DNA of 51,531 bases. It comes from JACVRU01 sp040902725. Lineage in GTDB: Bacteria; Actinomycetota; Thermoleophilia; Gaiellales; Gaiellaceae. Both the position numbers and the translations under genes were made by a program. Positions 18,822 to 26,988 of this stretch are shown piece by piece (the stretch's first letter is position 1; the number at the start of each line of letters is the position of its first letter). The stretch spans positions 1 through 51,531 of the forward strand of contig JBBDWU010000003.1 in NCBI GenBank assembly GCA_040902725.1. The letters run 5' to 3'. The notes beneath the pieces are model-generated. The model was not told the origin of the DNA. It did not search any database and saw only the letters and a list, made by a program, of their open reading frames with translations.

Positions 18822-18841
18822 AAACGCTTACGAACCGGGGC

Positions 18842-18847
18842 TACACT
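18842..18847 (+). promoter_or_regulatory. -10 hexamer TACACT, leaderless
   Basis: TACACT ends 6 nt before the TTG at 18854, supporting that start for the VanW-domain gene. Confidence 0.45.
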
Positions 18848-18853
18848 GGCTTC

Positions 18854-20665
18854 TTGCGCGCCGAGGCGCCCTCTGCCGCTGTCCGCTTTCGCCGGCGCAA
18901 TCGCACGGATCGGCTGCGCGCGGTCCTGATCGGCGCGTGCGGGCTGCTGGCGCTCGTCATCGTGCTGGGACTCGCGTTCGCCGGCTCGCCGGCGAAGCTG
19001 GCCACGGGCGTCGAGATCGCGGGCGTGGAGGTCGGAGGCCTGACCGTCAGGGAGGCGCGCGGGCTCCTCGAGCGGCGCTTCGCGGAGCTCCAGGGCACTC
19101 CGGTGACGTTCGTCGCCGGCACCCGCCCCTTCCCGCTTACGCCGGCGCAGCTCGGCGTCAGCGTGGACTGGAGCGCGGCGATCGAGGCCGCCCGGCAGCA
19201 GGGGACCGGCTTCGGGCCCGTGCGTGGCTTCCGCCGCATCCGCACGCGCATCTTCGGCGCCGAGTTCGTGCCGGCCGCGCAGGTGTCCGACGCGGGGCTC
19301 GAATACGCGCTCATCGAGATCGCCCGGTCGGTGGCGCACCCGGCCCGCGACGCGGCCATCCGGCTCGAGGGCCTCGAGCCCGTGATCGTCCCGGCCTCCA
19401 CCGGCCAGGCGCTCGATCGTGAAACCGCCGCGAGGGTCGTCGTGCGCGCGCTTGCCTCGTTCGAGCGGGCTCCGGTCGGTCTGCCGGTCGGCATCGCCCC
19501 GCCCGACGTGACCGCCGGCGAGCTCCGGCCCGCCTTGCGGCAGACCCGAACCGCGCTCTCCGGTCCCGTCCGGGTCGAGCTCGGCGCGACGCGCTGGCGC
19601 ATCAAGCGCCCCCGGCTCGCCTCGATGCTCGTGCTCCCCGCCGAAGGGCGGACGGAGCTGGCGGTCGGTGGGCCCGCGGCGGAGCGCTTCCTCGAGGACC
19701 TCGCTTCCCGGGTCGCGCGCCCGGCCGAGGACGCCGGCTTCCTCGTGCGCTCGGACGGCTCGGTCGGGGTCGATCCCGCGGTCGACGGGCGGGAGCTCGA
19801 CCGCGTCGCGACGGCCGGCGCGATCCTGGCTGCCGCAACCACGCCGGCCGACCGCTTGGCCGAGGCCGAGGTGCGCTCGGTGGAGCCGGCGCGCACGACC
19901 GCCGCCGCCCGCGCGATGGGCATCACCGGAACGCTCGCCTCCTACTCGACCTTCTATGCCGGCAGCGCCGACCGGAACCACAATCTCCAGCTCGCCGTCT
20001 CGCTGCTCGACGGGTCGCTCGTCGAGCCCGGCGGGACGTTCTCGCTCAACGACGCCGTCGGCGAGCGGACGGCCGAGCGGGGCTTCCGCAGCGCGCCCGT
20101 GATCGTCGGCGGCGAGTACGAGGAGGACATCGGCGGCGGGGTCTCGCAGGTGGCGACGACGATCTTCAACGCCGCCTGGGACGGGGGGCTCAAGATCGCC
20201 GAGCGGAACCCGCACGCGCTCTACATCAGCCGCTACCCGCTCGGCCGCGACGCCACCATCAACTATCCCGACCTCGACCTCAAGTTCGTCAACGACACGA
20301 ACAAGTGGATCCTCGTCAAGGGGTGGTCGACGAGCAGCGGGATCACCGTCGCGCTCTACGGCGCGCCGACGGGCCGCCGGGTCGAGAGCAGCGCGGGCCC
20401 GCTCGTCGTGCGCGCGCCGCCGCCGATCAAGAAGATCAAGGATCCGACGCTGCCGAAGGGCGAGCGGATCGTCGAGGAGCTGGGCGAGCCGGCGCGGTCG
20501 GTCGTCGCCACGCGCACCGTCTACCTGGCGAACGGCGACATCCTCTACCAGGAGACCTGGTCGACCTTCTACCGGGGCGAGTACCGCGTCGTCCGCATCG
20601 GGACGAAGGTGGAGCCCAAGCCGAAGGACGAGGACGCTAAGACGGAGCCGCTGCCCGGGCCATAG
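18854..20665 (+). CDS. Membrane-anchored VanW-domain protein with PG-binding and G5-like domains
   Basis: A 603-residue cell-surface protein. A basic N-terminus and one TM helix (about residues 23-45) lead into two peptidoglycan-binding_4-type domains (about 50-340; LTPAQLGVSVDWSAA marks the first). A VanW domain (about 358-490; TFSLNDAVGERTAERGF, DIGGGVSQVATTIFNAA) and a C-terminal G5-like segment (ERIVEELGEPARSVV) follow. Such proteins are linked to peptidoglycan but have no proven activity. The TTG start is supported by a TACACT box 6 nt upstream. The end overlaps the thioesterase gene by 29 bp. Confidence 0.84.
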   Translation: MRAEAPSAAVRFRRRNRTDRLRAVLIGACGLLALVIVLGLAFAGSPAKLATGVEIAGVEVGGLTVREARGLLERRFAELQGTPVTFVAGTRPFPLTPAQLGVSVDWSAAIEAARQQGTGFGPVRGFRRIRTRIFGAEFVPAAQVSDAGLEYALIEIARSVAHPARDAAIRLEGLEPVIVPASTGQALDRETAARVVVRALASFERAPVGLPVGIAPPDVTAGELRPALRQTRTALSGPVRVELGATRWRIKRPRLASMLVLPAEGRTELAVGGPAAERFLEDLASRVARPAEDAGFLVRSDGSVGVDPAVDGRELDRVATAGAILAAATTPADRLAEAEVRSVEPARTTAAARAMGITGTLASYSTFYAGSADRNHNLQLAVSLLDGSLVEPGGTFSLNDAVGERTAERGFRSAPVIVGGEYEEDIGGGVSQVATTIFNAAWDGGLKIAERNPHALYISRYPLGRDATINYPDLDLKFVNDTNKWILVKGWSTSSGITVALYGAPTGRRVESSAGPLVVRAPPPIKKIKDPTLPKGERIVEELGEPARSVVATRTVYLANGDILYQETWSTFYRGEYRVVRIGTKVEPKPKDEDAKTEPLPGP

Positions 20666-21053
20666 CCTCAGCGAGCCACTCGGGCACGCGGGTGGGGCGG
20701 TGCGTGGCGGCGTCGACGCAGGCGTGGGCGGTCCAGCCCTCGGCGACGAGTTCTCCGTCGCGCTCCAGCCGGTACTCGAAGCGGAAGCGCGCGCCGCGGA
20801 CGTCGACGCAGCGGGCGTGCAGTGTCAGGCGATCGTCGAAGCGGGCGGGGACGCCGTAGCTCACGTGCGCCTCGGTCACGAACGCCTCGATCCCGTGCTC
20901 GCGGAGCGCCGGGTAGCCGCCCGCGTAGCGCTCGAGGAACTCGACGCGCGCGACCTCGAACCAGACGAGGTAGGCGGCGTTGTGGGCGACCCCCTGAGCG
21001 TCCGTCTCCGCGAAGCGGACGCGGATCTGCGTTGAGAAACTGAACTCGTGCAC
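20637..21053 (-). CDS. Acyl-CoA thioesterase, YbgC/4HBT family
   Basis: A 138-residue hot-dog-fold thioesterase. VRFAETDAQGVAHNAAYLVWFEVARVEFL is the conserved active-site helix region of the 4-hydroxybenzoyl-CoA/YbgC type, with the catalytic Asp in ETDAQG. It hydrolyses acyl-CoA thioesters; chain length is unknown. Its GTG start shares the palindrome GTGCAC with the divergent MFS gene, so the coding regions overlap by 6 bp. Confidence 0.86.
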   Translation of the reverse strand: MHEFSFSTQIRVRFAETDAQGVAHNAAYLVWFEVARVEFLERYAGGYPALREHGIEAFVTEAHVSYGVPARFDDRLTLHARCVDVRGARFRFEYRLERDGELVAEGWTAHACVDAATHRPTRVPEWLAEAMARAAAPS

Positions 21054-22391
21054 GGGGCGCCAACTCTCGCAGACCGTCTGAGGCGGCGGCTGCGCCCGCG
21101 GGGCGCGCTCTGGCACAACCGCGACTTCCTCTGGCTCTGGGGAGCGCAGTCGGTCAGCCAGTTCGGTAGCCAGATCACGGGCCTCGCATTGCCGCTCGTC
21201 GCCATCCTCGTGCTGGACGCGAGCGCCTTCGAGGTCGCCGCGCTCGGCGTCGTGGAGTGGTTGCCCTTCGTCCTCTTCAGCCTGCCCGTCGGGGCGTGGA
21301 TCGACCGGGTCCCGCGCCGGCCACTCCTGATCGCCGCCGACTGGGGTCGTGCGCTCACGCTGGGCTCGATTCCTGCGGCGTACCTGCTGGACGCGCTCAC
21401 TCTGGGCCAGCTCTTCGTCGTCGGCTTCGCGGCCGGCACGCTGACGGTGCTGTTCGACCTCTCGTACCAGTCCTACCTCCCCTCGGTCGTCGAGCGCGAC
21501 CAGCTTGCCGAGGGCAACACGAAGCTCGAGATCAGCCGGTCTGGCGCTCAGGTCGCCGGCCCTGGCCTGGCCGGAGCGCTCGTGGCCGCACTGACGGCCC
21601 CCTACGCGATCGTCGCGGACGCGGCCAGCTTTGTCGTCTCGGGCCTGCTGCTGTCGCGCATCCGGCGGCCGGAGCGGTCGCCCGGGCGGACGGCCGAGCA
21701 CCGCCCGCGCCTGCGCGCCGAGATCCGCGAGGGGCTGCGCTTCGTCCTGCGCCATCCGCTGCTGCGGCCGATCGTGATCTTCGTCGGCATCAGCAACTTC
21801 TTCGTGAACATGCTGTTCGCGATCTTCCTGTTCTACGCCGTTCGCGAGCTCGAACTGTCGGTGCAGACGATCGGTCTGGTCTTCTCGCTCGGCAACATCG
21901 GCACCGTGCTCGGCGCGCTCACCGCGAGCCGCGTCGGGCGCGCGTTCGGCGTCGGGCCGAGCCTGATCGGCATCGCCGCCGTCTCAGGTCTCGGGTTGCT
22001 TCTGATCCCGCTTGCCACCGGCGACCTCACGATTCCGTTCCTCGTCGTCGCGAACCTGCTCTGGGGCTACTTCGTCCTGACCTACTACGTCAACGCCGTC
22101 AGCCTCATCCAGGCGATCACTCCGGACCGCCTCCTCGGCCGCACGAACGCGTCCCGCCGCTTCGTCGTTCAGGGCGTCATTCCGCTGGGAGCACTCGCAG
22201 GCGGGGCGCTGGGGACGACGATCGGACTGCGCCCGACGATCCTGATCGGGGCGATCGGGGCGTCGATCGCCGTCCTGCCACTCGCCTTCTCGCCGCTGCG
22301 CAAGGTCCGGAGGGTCGAGGACGCCGACGAGCTCGTCCGGCCCTTCAACGAGCAGTTCCTGCTCAGCGGCGCGCCGGATCCGGCCGCCTGA
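21048..22391 (+). CDS. MFS transporter, probable drug exporter
   Basis: A 447-residue membrane protein with about 12 helices and the HNRDFLWLWGAQSVSQFGSQITGLALPL opening typical of MFS_3-like exporters. The motif between TM2 and TM3 reads GAWIDRVPRRPLLIAAD. The GTG at 21048 is the only start before the first helix, so it truly overlaps the thioesterase start. The sir2 gene follows with a TGATG overlap. The substrate is unknown. Confidence 0.83.
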   Translation: MHGAPTLADRLRRRLRPRGALWHNRDFLWLWGAQSVSQFGSQITGLALPLVAILVLDASAFEVAALGVVEWLPFVLFSLPVGAWIDRVPRRPLLIAADWGRALTLGSIPAAYLLDALTLGQLFVVGFAAGTLTVLFDLSYQSYLPSVVERDQLAEGNTKLEISRSGAQVAGPGLAGALVAALTAPYAIVADAASFVVSGLLLSRIRRPERSPGRTAEHRPRLRAEIREGLRFVLRHPLLRPIVIFVGISNFFVNMLFAIFLFYAVRELELSVQTIGLVFSLGNIGTVLGALTASRVGRAFGVGPSLIGIAAVSGLGLLLIPLATGDLTIPFLVVANLLWGYFVLTYYVNAVSLIQAITPDRLLGRTNASRRFVVQGVIPLGALAGGALGTTIGLRPTILIGAIGASIAVLPLAFSPLRKVRRVEDADELVRPFNEQFLLSGAPDPAA

Positions 22392-23113
22392 TGTCCGCGC
22401 GGCTGCTGGCAGGCCTGATCCGCGCCCGGCAGCCGTGCGTCGTGCTCACCGGCGCGGGCGTCAGCACCGAGAGCGGGATTCCCGACTTCCGCTCTCCAAC
22501 TGGCATCTGGGCCGAGTACGACCCGATGGAGTACGCGTCGATCTGGGCCTTCGAGCGCGACCCGGCGAAGGTCTGGGAGTTCTACGGCCGCCGGCTCGGC
22601 GTGCTCCTCGGCGCGGAGCCGAACGCGGCGCACCACGCGCTCGCCGAGCTCGAGCGGCGAGGCCTCGTCGCGGCGGTGGTCACGCAGAACATCGACCTGC
22701 TGCACGAGCGGGCCGGGTCGCGCGAGGTGGTCGAGGTGCACGGCTCGATCCGCACGTCGAGCTGCCTCGCCTGCGGACGGAGGGAGCCGCTGGCCGAGTT
22801 CGCCTCCCGGTTGCCGGTGCCCGCGTGCACGTGCGGCGCGGTGCTCAAGCCCGACGTGGTCATGTTCGGAGAGGCCATGCCCGAACGCGAGACCGAGCGC
22901 GCCTTCGAACTCGCCCGCGGAGCTGCCCTGCTGCTCGTCGTCGGCTCGTCGCTCGAGGTCTATCCCGTGGCGGGCCTGCCTGAGGAGACACTGGCGGCAG
23001 GCGGGTCGCTGGCGATCGTGAACCGCAGCGCGACGCCGTACGACGGCCGCGCCGAGTTGAAGCTCGACGGGTCGGCCGGCGAGATTCTCGCCGCCGTCGT
23101 GGACGCCGTCTAG
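22391..23113 (+). CDS. Sir2-family NAD-dependent protein deacylase
   Basis: A 240-residue sirtuin with LTGAGVSTESGIPDFR (residues 17-32), TQNIDLLHERAGS, the catalytic His in VEVHGS, and a zinc site made by CLAC and CTC. It removes acyl groups from lysines using NAD+, in the cytosol. The first helix and the GAG motif are complete. It is coupled to the MFS gene (TGATG), though no functional link is evident. The last 4 bp overlap a small opposite-strand gene. Confidence 0.9.
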   Translation: MSARLLAGLIRARQPCVVLTGAGVSTESGIPDFRSPTGIWAEYDPMEYASIWAFERDPAKVWEFYGRRLGVLLGAEPNAAHHALAELERRGLVAAVVTQNIDLLHERAGSREVVEVHGSIRTSSCLACGRREPLAEFASRLPVPACTCGAVLKPDVVMFGEAMPERETERAFELARGAALLLVVGSSLEVYPVAGLPEETLAAGGSLAIVNRSATPYDGRAELKLDGSAGEILAAVVDAV

Positions 23114-23271
23114 GCAGCCGCGCGCCGCAGCGGCCGCTCGTCGAGCACCCGCTGACACGAGGAGCAGACCTGCCGCTCGACCTCGTACGGGATGCCCGCG
23201 CGCTGCCGCAGGGCGTGCAGGGTCGTGACGGTGTGCTGGTGCTTCTGGGCCTTTGCCCGGTCGCCGCTCAT
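23110..23271 (-). CDS. Small zinc-ribbon-like protein
   Basis: A 53-residue basic protein with QVCSSCQRVLDERPLRR near the C-terminus (C36 and C39) and several His upstream (HQH, 11-13), so a metal knuckle is possible. An AGGAG site lies 5 nt before the ATG. A promoter with TTGCAA and TACTCT spaced by 16 bp is visible at 23312-23285 on the minus strand. No family recognised; possibly a regulator or ribosome-associated protein. Confidence 0.6.
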   Translation of the reverse strand: MSGDRAKAQKHQHTVTTLHALRQRAGIPYEVERQVCSSCQRVLDERPLRRAAA

Positions 23272-23348
23272 CAGTCTCCTACCAAGAGTAGAGCCCTCTC
23301 TTTGAATTGCAACGCACGAAAGGGGGAAGAGTTGGGAACAATGTGGAG

Positions 23349-24095
23349 ATGAAGTGGGGGTCATACGCTCTGCTCGTCGCATTCGGGCTCGCCGCAGCCT
23401 CCTGCAGCGGTGGCGAGCGCGGCGGCGTCGTCGGCCAGAGCGCACGGCTCTGCAAGCCCGGCTCGGTGGAGACCCTGCGCAGCGAGCACATCGCCTACGC
23501 GGGCGTCGTGCGCTGGAGTGCGCGCGCCTATCGCCGGCCGGGGCGCGGCCTCATCCACACGTTCGGGCGCGAGAACGTCAACAACCACGTGACCGTGCTC
23601 GGGGTCCTCTCCGCGATCCGCGACCGGAAGTGCGAGGCCACCTGGTACCGGGTGCAGCTGCCGCTGAAGCCGAACGGGACGCTCGGCTACGTCCGCGGGT
23701 CCGAGCTCGAGCTGATGCCTGTGCGGACGCGGATCCTCATCGACATCTCCGACCGCAAGATCGTGCTCGAGCGCGCAGGCCGGGTGGTCCTCGAGACCGT
23801 GGCGGCTGTCGGCTCGGAGGCCACGCCAACGCCGACCGGGCGCTACTACGTCAACCAGCGGCTCCGCGCCGCGGATCCCAGCGGCCCCTACGGCCCCGGT
23901 GGGGTCGGCATCTCCGCGTTCAGTGAGGTCCTGACCTACTGGGCGCAGGGCGGCCCGATCGCGATCCACGGCACGAACAGGCCGGAGACAATCGGGCTCG
24001 CGGCCTCGAACGGCTGCCTGCGCGTGCGGAACGACGTGCTCCGGCAGATCTTCGACGCCGCGCTCCCCGGCACGCCCGTGGTGATCCGCGCTTAG
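23349..24095 (+). CDS. L,D-transpeptidase lipoprotein (YkuD family)
   Basis: A 248-residue exported enzyme. The signal peptide ends in AAASC, an acceptable lipobox, so it is probably a lipoprotein. The C-terminal YkuD domain shows IHGTNRPETIG (H207) and SNGCLRVRND (catalytic C223). L,D-transpeptidases make 3-3 peptidoglycan cross-links. The first 100 residues form an SH3-like or unknown spacer. The ATG at 23349 is chosen because it begins the signal; an upstream in-frame TTG only adds polar residues. Confidence 0.88.
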   Translation: MKWGSYALLVAFGLAAASCSGGERGGVVGQSARLCKPGSVETLRSEHIAYAGVVRWSARAYRRPGRGLIHTFGRENVNNHVTVLGVLSAIRDRKCEATWYRVQLPLKPNGTLGYVRGSELELMPVRTRILIDISDRKIVLERAGRVVLETVAAVGSEATPTPTGRYYVNQRLRAADPSGPYGPGGVGISAFSEVLTYWAQGGPIAIHGTNRPETIGLAASNGCLRVRNDVLRQIFDAALPGTPVVIRA

Positions 24096-24098
24096 ACT
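24093..24098 (+). promoter_or_regulatory. -10 hexamer TAGACT containing a stop codon
   Basis: The TAG of the L,D-transpeptidase gene forms the first half of TAGACT, 8 nt before the next ATG (24107). The same layout recurs at 41453 and 44196. Confidence 0.45.
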
Positions 24099-24106
24099 TT
24101 GATCTC

Positions 24107-24397
24107 ATGGCGCAACGACGAGATCTTCTGAGCAGGCTCGCCGACGCAGGCGAAGAGGCGATTCAGCGGCTCGGCGACGCGCCGGGCGCGCACCGGGTGC
24201 TCGACGTCGCGAACAACCTCCGCGACCGCGTCGACGAGCTCCAGAAGCGGATGCGCGGGCTCGACGAGCTCGAGCAGCGGCTCGAGAAGCTCGAAAAGCG
24301 GCTCGCGGCCATGGAGAAGAAGCTGGCGCCGCGCAAGCGCGCGGCCTCCACGGCCAAGAAGCCGACGCGCAAGGCCGCTCCGCGCAAGTCGTCCTAG
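24107..24397 (+). CDS. Small coiled-coil protein with lysine/arginine-rich tail
   Basis: A 96-residue protein. A heptad-like segment (RDRVDELQKRMRGLDELEQ, then EKLEKRLAAMEKKL; about residues 35-75) predicts a coiled coil. It is followed by a strongly basic KKPTRKAAPRKSS-type tail. Such tails resemble the AT-hook/histone-like ends of actinobacterial nucleoid proteins, so DNA or RNA binding is possible. No enzyme domain. No close family recognised. Confidence 0.6.
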   Translation: MAQRRDLLSRLADAGEEAIQRLGDAPGAHRVLDVANNLRDRVDELQKRMRGLDELEQRLEKLEKRLAAMEKKLAPRKRAASTAKKPTRKAAPRKSS

Positions 24398-24420
24398 GGC
24401 GTTTTCGGTCGACCACGCGC

Positions 24421-24558
24421 GGGTCGACCGGTGCTACGGACGGCCGCACGGGCAAAGCCCGCACGGCCTCCAGTCGGCACCGCAAGCGGTGCCTTAGCAG
24501 ACGGACGCGCGAGCAAAGCCCGCGCGTCCTGGATGTCGGCATCGCAAGCGATGCCTAG
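24421..24558 (-). repeat. Two-hairpin interspersed repeat, two tandem units
   Basis: Unit 1 is GGGTCGACCGGT (24421-24432), hairpin A (24442-24468) and hairpin B GGCACCGCAAGCGGTGCC (24476-24493). Unit 2 has hairpin A (24503-24529) and hairpin B GGCATCGCAAGCGATGCC (24538-24555). Compared with copy 1 at 13 kb, hairpin B shows paired changes G-C to A-T and C-G to T-A at two positions. It ends on the stop codon of the minus-strand lipid-kinase gene. Both sites look like 3'-end structures. Confidence 0.7.
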
Positions 24559-25457
24559 GGAACCCGCAGGCGTAGCGCGCGCGGGACGACCTCGAAGCGC
24601 GCCGGCGTCGTGCCCGGCTGCTCGCCGTCCAGCTGAATCGGCAGCGGCTCGTCCGTGTCCACGGTGACCACGGCGCCGCGCAGCACCTCGGCCTTCGGGT
24701 GGGGAAGATGGGTGCCGCGGTAGGTCTTCGGCAGCGTGACGAGCAGGTCCCGCTTCGTCAGGTCGCCGATCAGCAGGACGTCGAAGAGCCCGTCGTCGGG
24801 CGCCGCTTCCGGGGTGATCATCATCCCGCCGCCGAAGTAGCGGCCGACGGCGACCACGACGTCGTGCATCCGGCCCTCCCGGGCATCGCCGTCCACCGTG
24901 ACTCGGACGACGTCGTTCCGCCAGCGGGCGAAGACCTCGAGCGTGGCCCACAGGTAGGAGACCTTGCCGCCGAGCGCCTTCGTCGTGTCGTTCGCGCGCC
25001 TGGCGATCGCGCCGCTCATCCCCGCGCTGGCGATGTTCGCGAACAGCGCATTGCGCTCCTCGCCGTCCCACGCACGGTAGGCGACGCGGCCGGCGTCGAG
25101 CTCGCGCACGTTCCCGCGCAGGGCGATGCGGGCGGCGTCGGCGACACGCCGCGGGATGCCGTGAGTGCGGACGAAGTCCCAGCCGGTGCCGCGCGCGATC
25201 ATCGCGAGCTCGACGTCCCTGCCCGCGATGCCGTTCGCCACCTCGTTCACCGAGCCGTCGCCGCCCACGACCACCAGCAGGCGGGCGCCTCCCTCCACGG
25301 CCTGGCGCGCGAGGTCCCCGAGCTGCCCGGGCCGGTCCGAGATGAGCGCTTCGCCGCTGAGGCCCTCGGCGGCCGCCTCGCGGGCGATCTGCGGCCAGCG
25401 CCTCCCGGTGGCGCCGTTGTCCGAGGCGGGGTTGACGAGGAAGACCGTCTCGCTCAG
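24555..25457 (-). CDS. Diacylglycerol/sphingosine kinase-family protein
   Basis: A 300-residue lipid-kinase-like protein: FLVNPASDNGATG (residues 6-18), VVVGGDGSVNEVANG with the GGDGS nucleotide-binding motif (65-69), RGTGWDFVRTHGIP and the conserved TPEAAPDDGLFDV. Products usually phosphorylate diacylglycerol or related lipids using ATP. No ATG, GTG or TTG lies close to the first strand. The best start is CTG at 25457, in a CTGA overlap with the phosphorylase stop. The stop lies in the two-hairpin repeat. Confidence 0.83.
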   Translation of the reverse strand: MSETVFLVNPASDNGATGRRWPQIAREAAAEGLSGEALISDRPGQLGDLARQAVEGGARLLVVVGGDGSVNEVANGIAGRDVELAMIARGTGWDFVRTHGIPRRVADAARIALRGNVRELDAGRVAYRAWDGEERNALFANIASAGMSGAIARRANDTTKALGGKVSYLWATLEVFARWRNDVVRVTVDGDAREGRMHDVVVAVGRYFGGGMMITPEAAPDDGLFDVLLIGDLTKRDLLVTLPKTYRGTHLPHPKAEVLRGAVVTVDTDEPLPIQLDGEQPGTTPARFEVVPRALRLRVP

Positions 25458-26170
25458 TGCTGCTCGCCCGTCAGCGTGACGAGCGCGAGCTCGGTCATCT
25501 CGTCGACCGCCTTGCGCATCTCCTCGTCGGTGATGCGCTTGAACTCGCCCTCGACGACCACGTCGCTGACGAGCAGGAGGCAGCCGGTCTCGATCTGCCG
25601 CAGCGCGCCGATCGTGAAGAGCATCGCCGCCTCCATCTCGACCGCGAGGATCCCGCGGTCGCGCCAGCGCCCGTACTGGCCCTGGTCCGGGTTGTAGAAG
25701 ACGTCGCTGGAGACGATCGGCCCGACGCGCACGGGCTTGCCGAGCGCCTTGGCGTGGTGGACGGCGTCGTGCACGAGCGACCAGGACGCCGTCGGCGCGT
25801 GCGGCTCGCCCCCGATCAGGTGCGTCGGCGTGGCGTCGGCGGGAACCGCCGACATCGCCACGATCAGCTCGCCCATCTGCATGTCCGGCTGGAGCCCGCC
25901 GCACGTCCCCACGCGCAGGATCCGCTTGACGCCGAGCTGGACGAGCTCCTCGATCACGATTCCGGCGCTCGGGCAGCCCATCCCGCTCGACTGGACGGAG
26001 ACCCGCTTGCCCTTGTAGGTGCCGGTGTAGCCGAGCATCCCGCGCTCGTGGTTCTTCTCCTCCGGGCCCTCGAAGAACGTCTCGGCGATGTACTTGGCGC
26101 GGAGCGGGTCGCCGGGCAGCAGGCAGACCTCTGCGTAGTCGCCGGGCTCGGCTCGGACGTGGATTGGCAC
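25454..26170 (-). CDS. deoD: Purine-nucleoside phosphorylase, DeoD type
   Basis: A 238-residue nucleoside phosphorylase of the hexameric PNP-I class. It has LLPGDPLRAKYIAETFFEG, MLGYTGTYKGKRVSV, LRVGTCGGL, DVFYNPDQGQYG, AVEMEAAMLFTIG and the Asp of LVSDVV. It splits purine nucleosides with phosphate to a free base and ribose 1-phosphate. The near-complete match to the DeoD pattern supports the name; uridine phosphorylase activity cannot be excluded. The GTG start is 32 bp from the divergent GNAT gene. Confidence 0.84.
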   Translation of the reverse strand: MPIHVRAEPGDYAEVCLLPGDPLRAKYIAETFFEGPEEKNHERGMLGYTGTYKGKRVSVQSSGMGCPSAGIVIEELVQLGVKRILRVGTCGGLQPDMQMGELIVAMSAVPADATPTHLIGGEPHAPTASWSLVHDAVHHAKALGKPVRVGPIVSSDVFYNPDQGQYGRWRDRGILAVEMEAAMLFTIGALRQIETGCLLLVSDVVVEGEFKRITDEEMRKAVDEMTELALVTLTGEQH

Positions 26171-26202
26171 GGCGGCAGACCCTACCGTGCGAACATCGCC
26201 GC

Positions 26203-26988
26203 ATGCTCCGGAAGCACCTGGTCGAGCCGCCTCTCGCCCAGGTGCTCGAGTTCTGCGCCGAGGAGCCGGTCGAGCGCGTCTTCCTGGAGGACGCCGCGCG
26301 GCGGCGGCTCGGCCGCTTCGCCGGGGTTGCCTCGGGCCGCGGCCTCGACGCGCTCTGCCACCTCGGCGCGAACGTCGTCCCGGCCGGCCGGCGCTGCGCC
26401 GAGTTCGCGGAGCCCGCGCTCGCCTGCCGGGCACGGATGATCATCGGCGCCGAGGCGGCCGTCGCCGACCTGTGGCGGGCGATCGCCGCGAAGATGCCCG
26501 CGCCGCGCGACGACCGGCCGGGCCAGCCCGTCTACGTGATCGACGAGCCGCCCGCGCCCGGCGACAGCGGCGTGCGGCCGGCGGGACTGGACGATCTGGA
26601 CCTGCTGGTGCCCGCGTGCGCGGCGGCGCACGTGGAGGAGATCGGCCTCGACCCGCTCGCCCGCGACGCCGACGGCTTCCGCTGGCGCACGCGCGCCCTG
26701 ATCGAGGAGGGACGCTCCTGGATCTGGCGGGACGGAGACCGGATCCTGTTCAAGGCCGAGGCGTCGGCCTGGACGCCGGCCGCCGTGCAGCTGCAGCAGG
26801 TTTGGGTCGATGCGGGCGTTCGGCGCCGCGGCCACGGCGAGGCCGGGCTGCGCGACCTCGTCCGGCTGCTGCTCGAGCGGACGCCGACCGTCTGCCTGTT
26901 CGTCCGGCCCGAGAACGGCGAGGCGATCCGCCTCTACGATCGAATCGGGATGCGGCGGCAGCTCTCGTATCGGAGCCTGCTTTTCTAA
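26203..26988 (+). CDS. GNAT-family acetyltransferase with DUF4081-like N-terminus
   Basis: A 261-residue protein. The first half (VEPPLAQVLEFCAEEPVERVFLEDAARR...) matches the DUF4081 module found in actinobacterial acetyltransferases. The second half is a GNAT fold with VQLQQVWVDAGVRRRGHGEAGL (acetyl-CoA loop) and NGEAIRLYDRIGMRR. The substrate is unknown. The ATG at 26203 begins the conserved part. The stop overlaps the LtrA start (TAATG). Confidence 0.8.
   Translation: MLRKHLVEPPLAQVLEFCAEEPVERVFLEDAARRRLGRFAGVASGRGLDALCHLGANVVPAGRRCAEFAEPALACRARMIIGAEAAVADLWRAIAAKMPAPRDDRPGQPVYVIDEPPAPGDSGVRPAGLDDLDLLVPACAAAHVEEIGLDPLARDADGFRWRTRALIEEGRSWIWRDGDRILFKAEASAWTPAAVQLQQVWVDAGVRRRGHGEAGLRDLVRLLLERTPTVCLFVRPENGEAIRLYDRIGMRRQLSYRSLLF

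Noticed and set aside
24421..24558. CRISPR array
   Set aside because: Units are two hairpins with diverged copies and no regular spacers; no cas genes.
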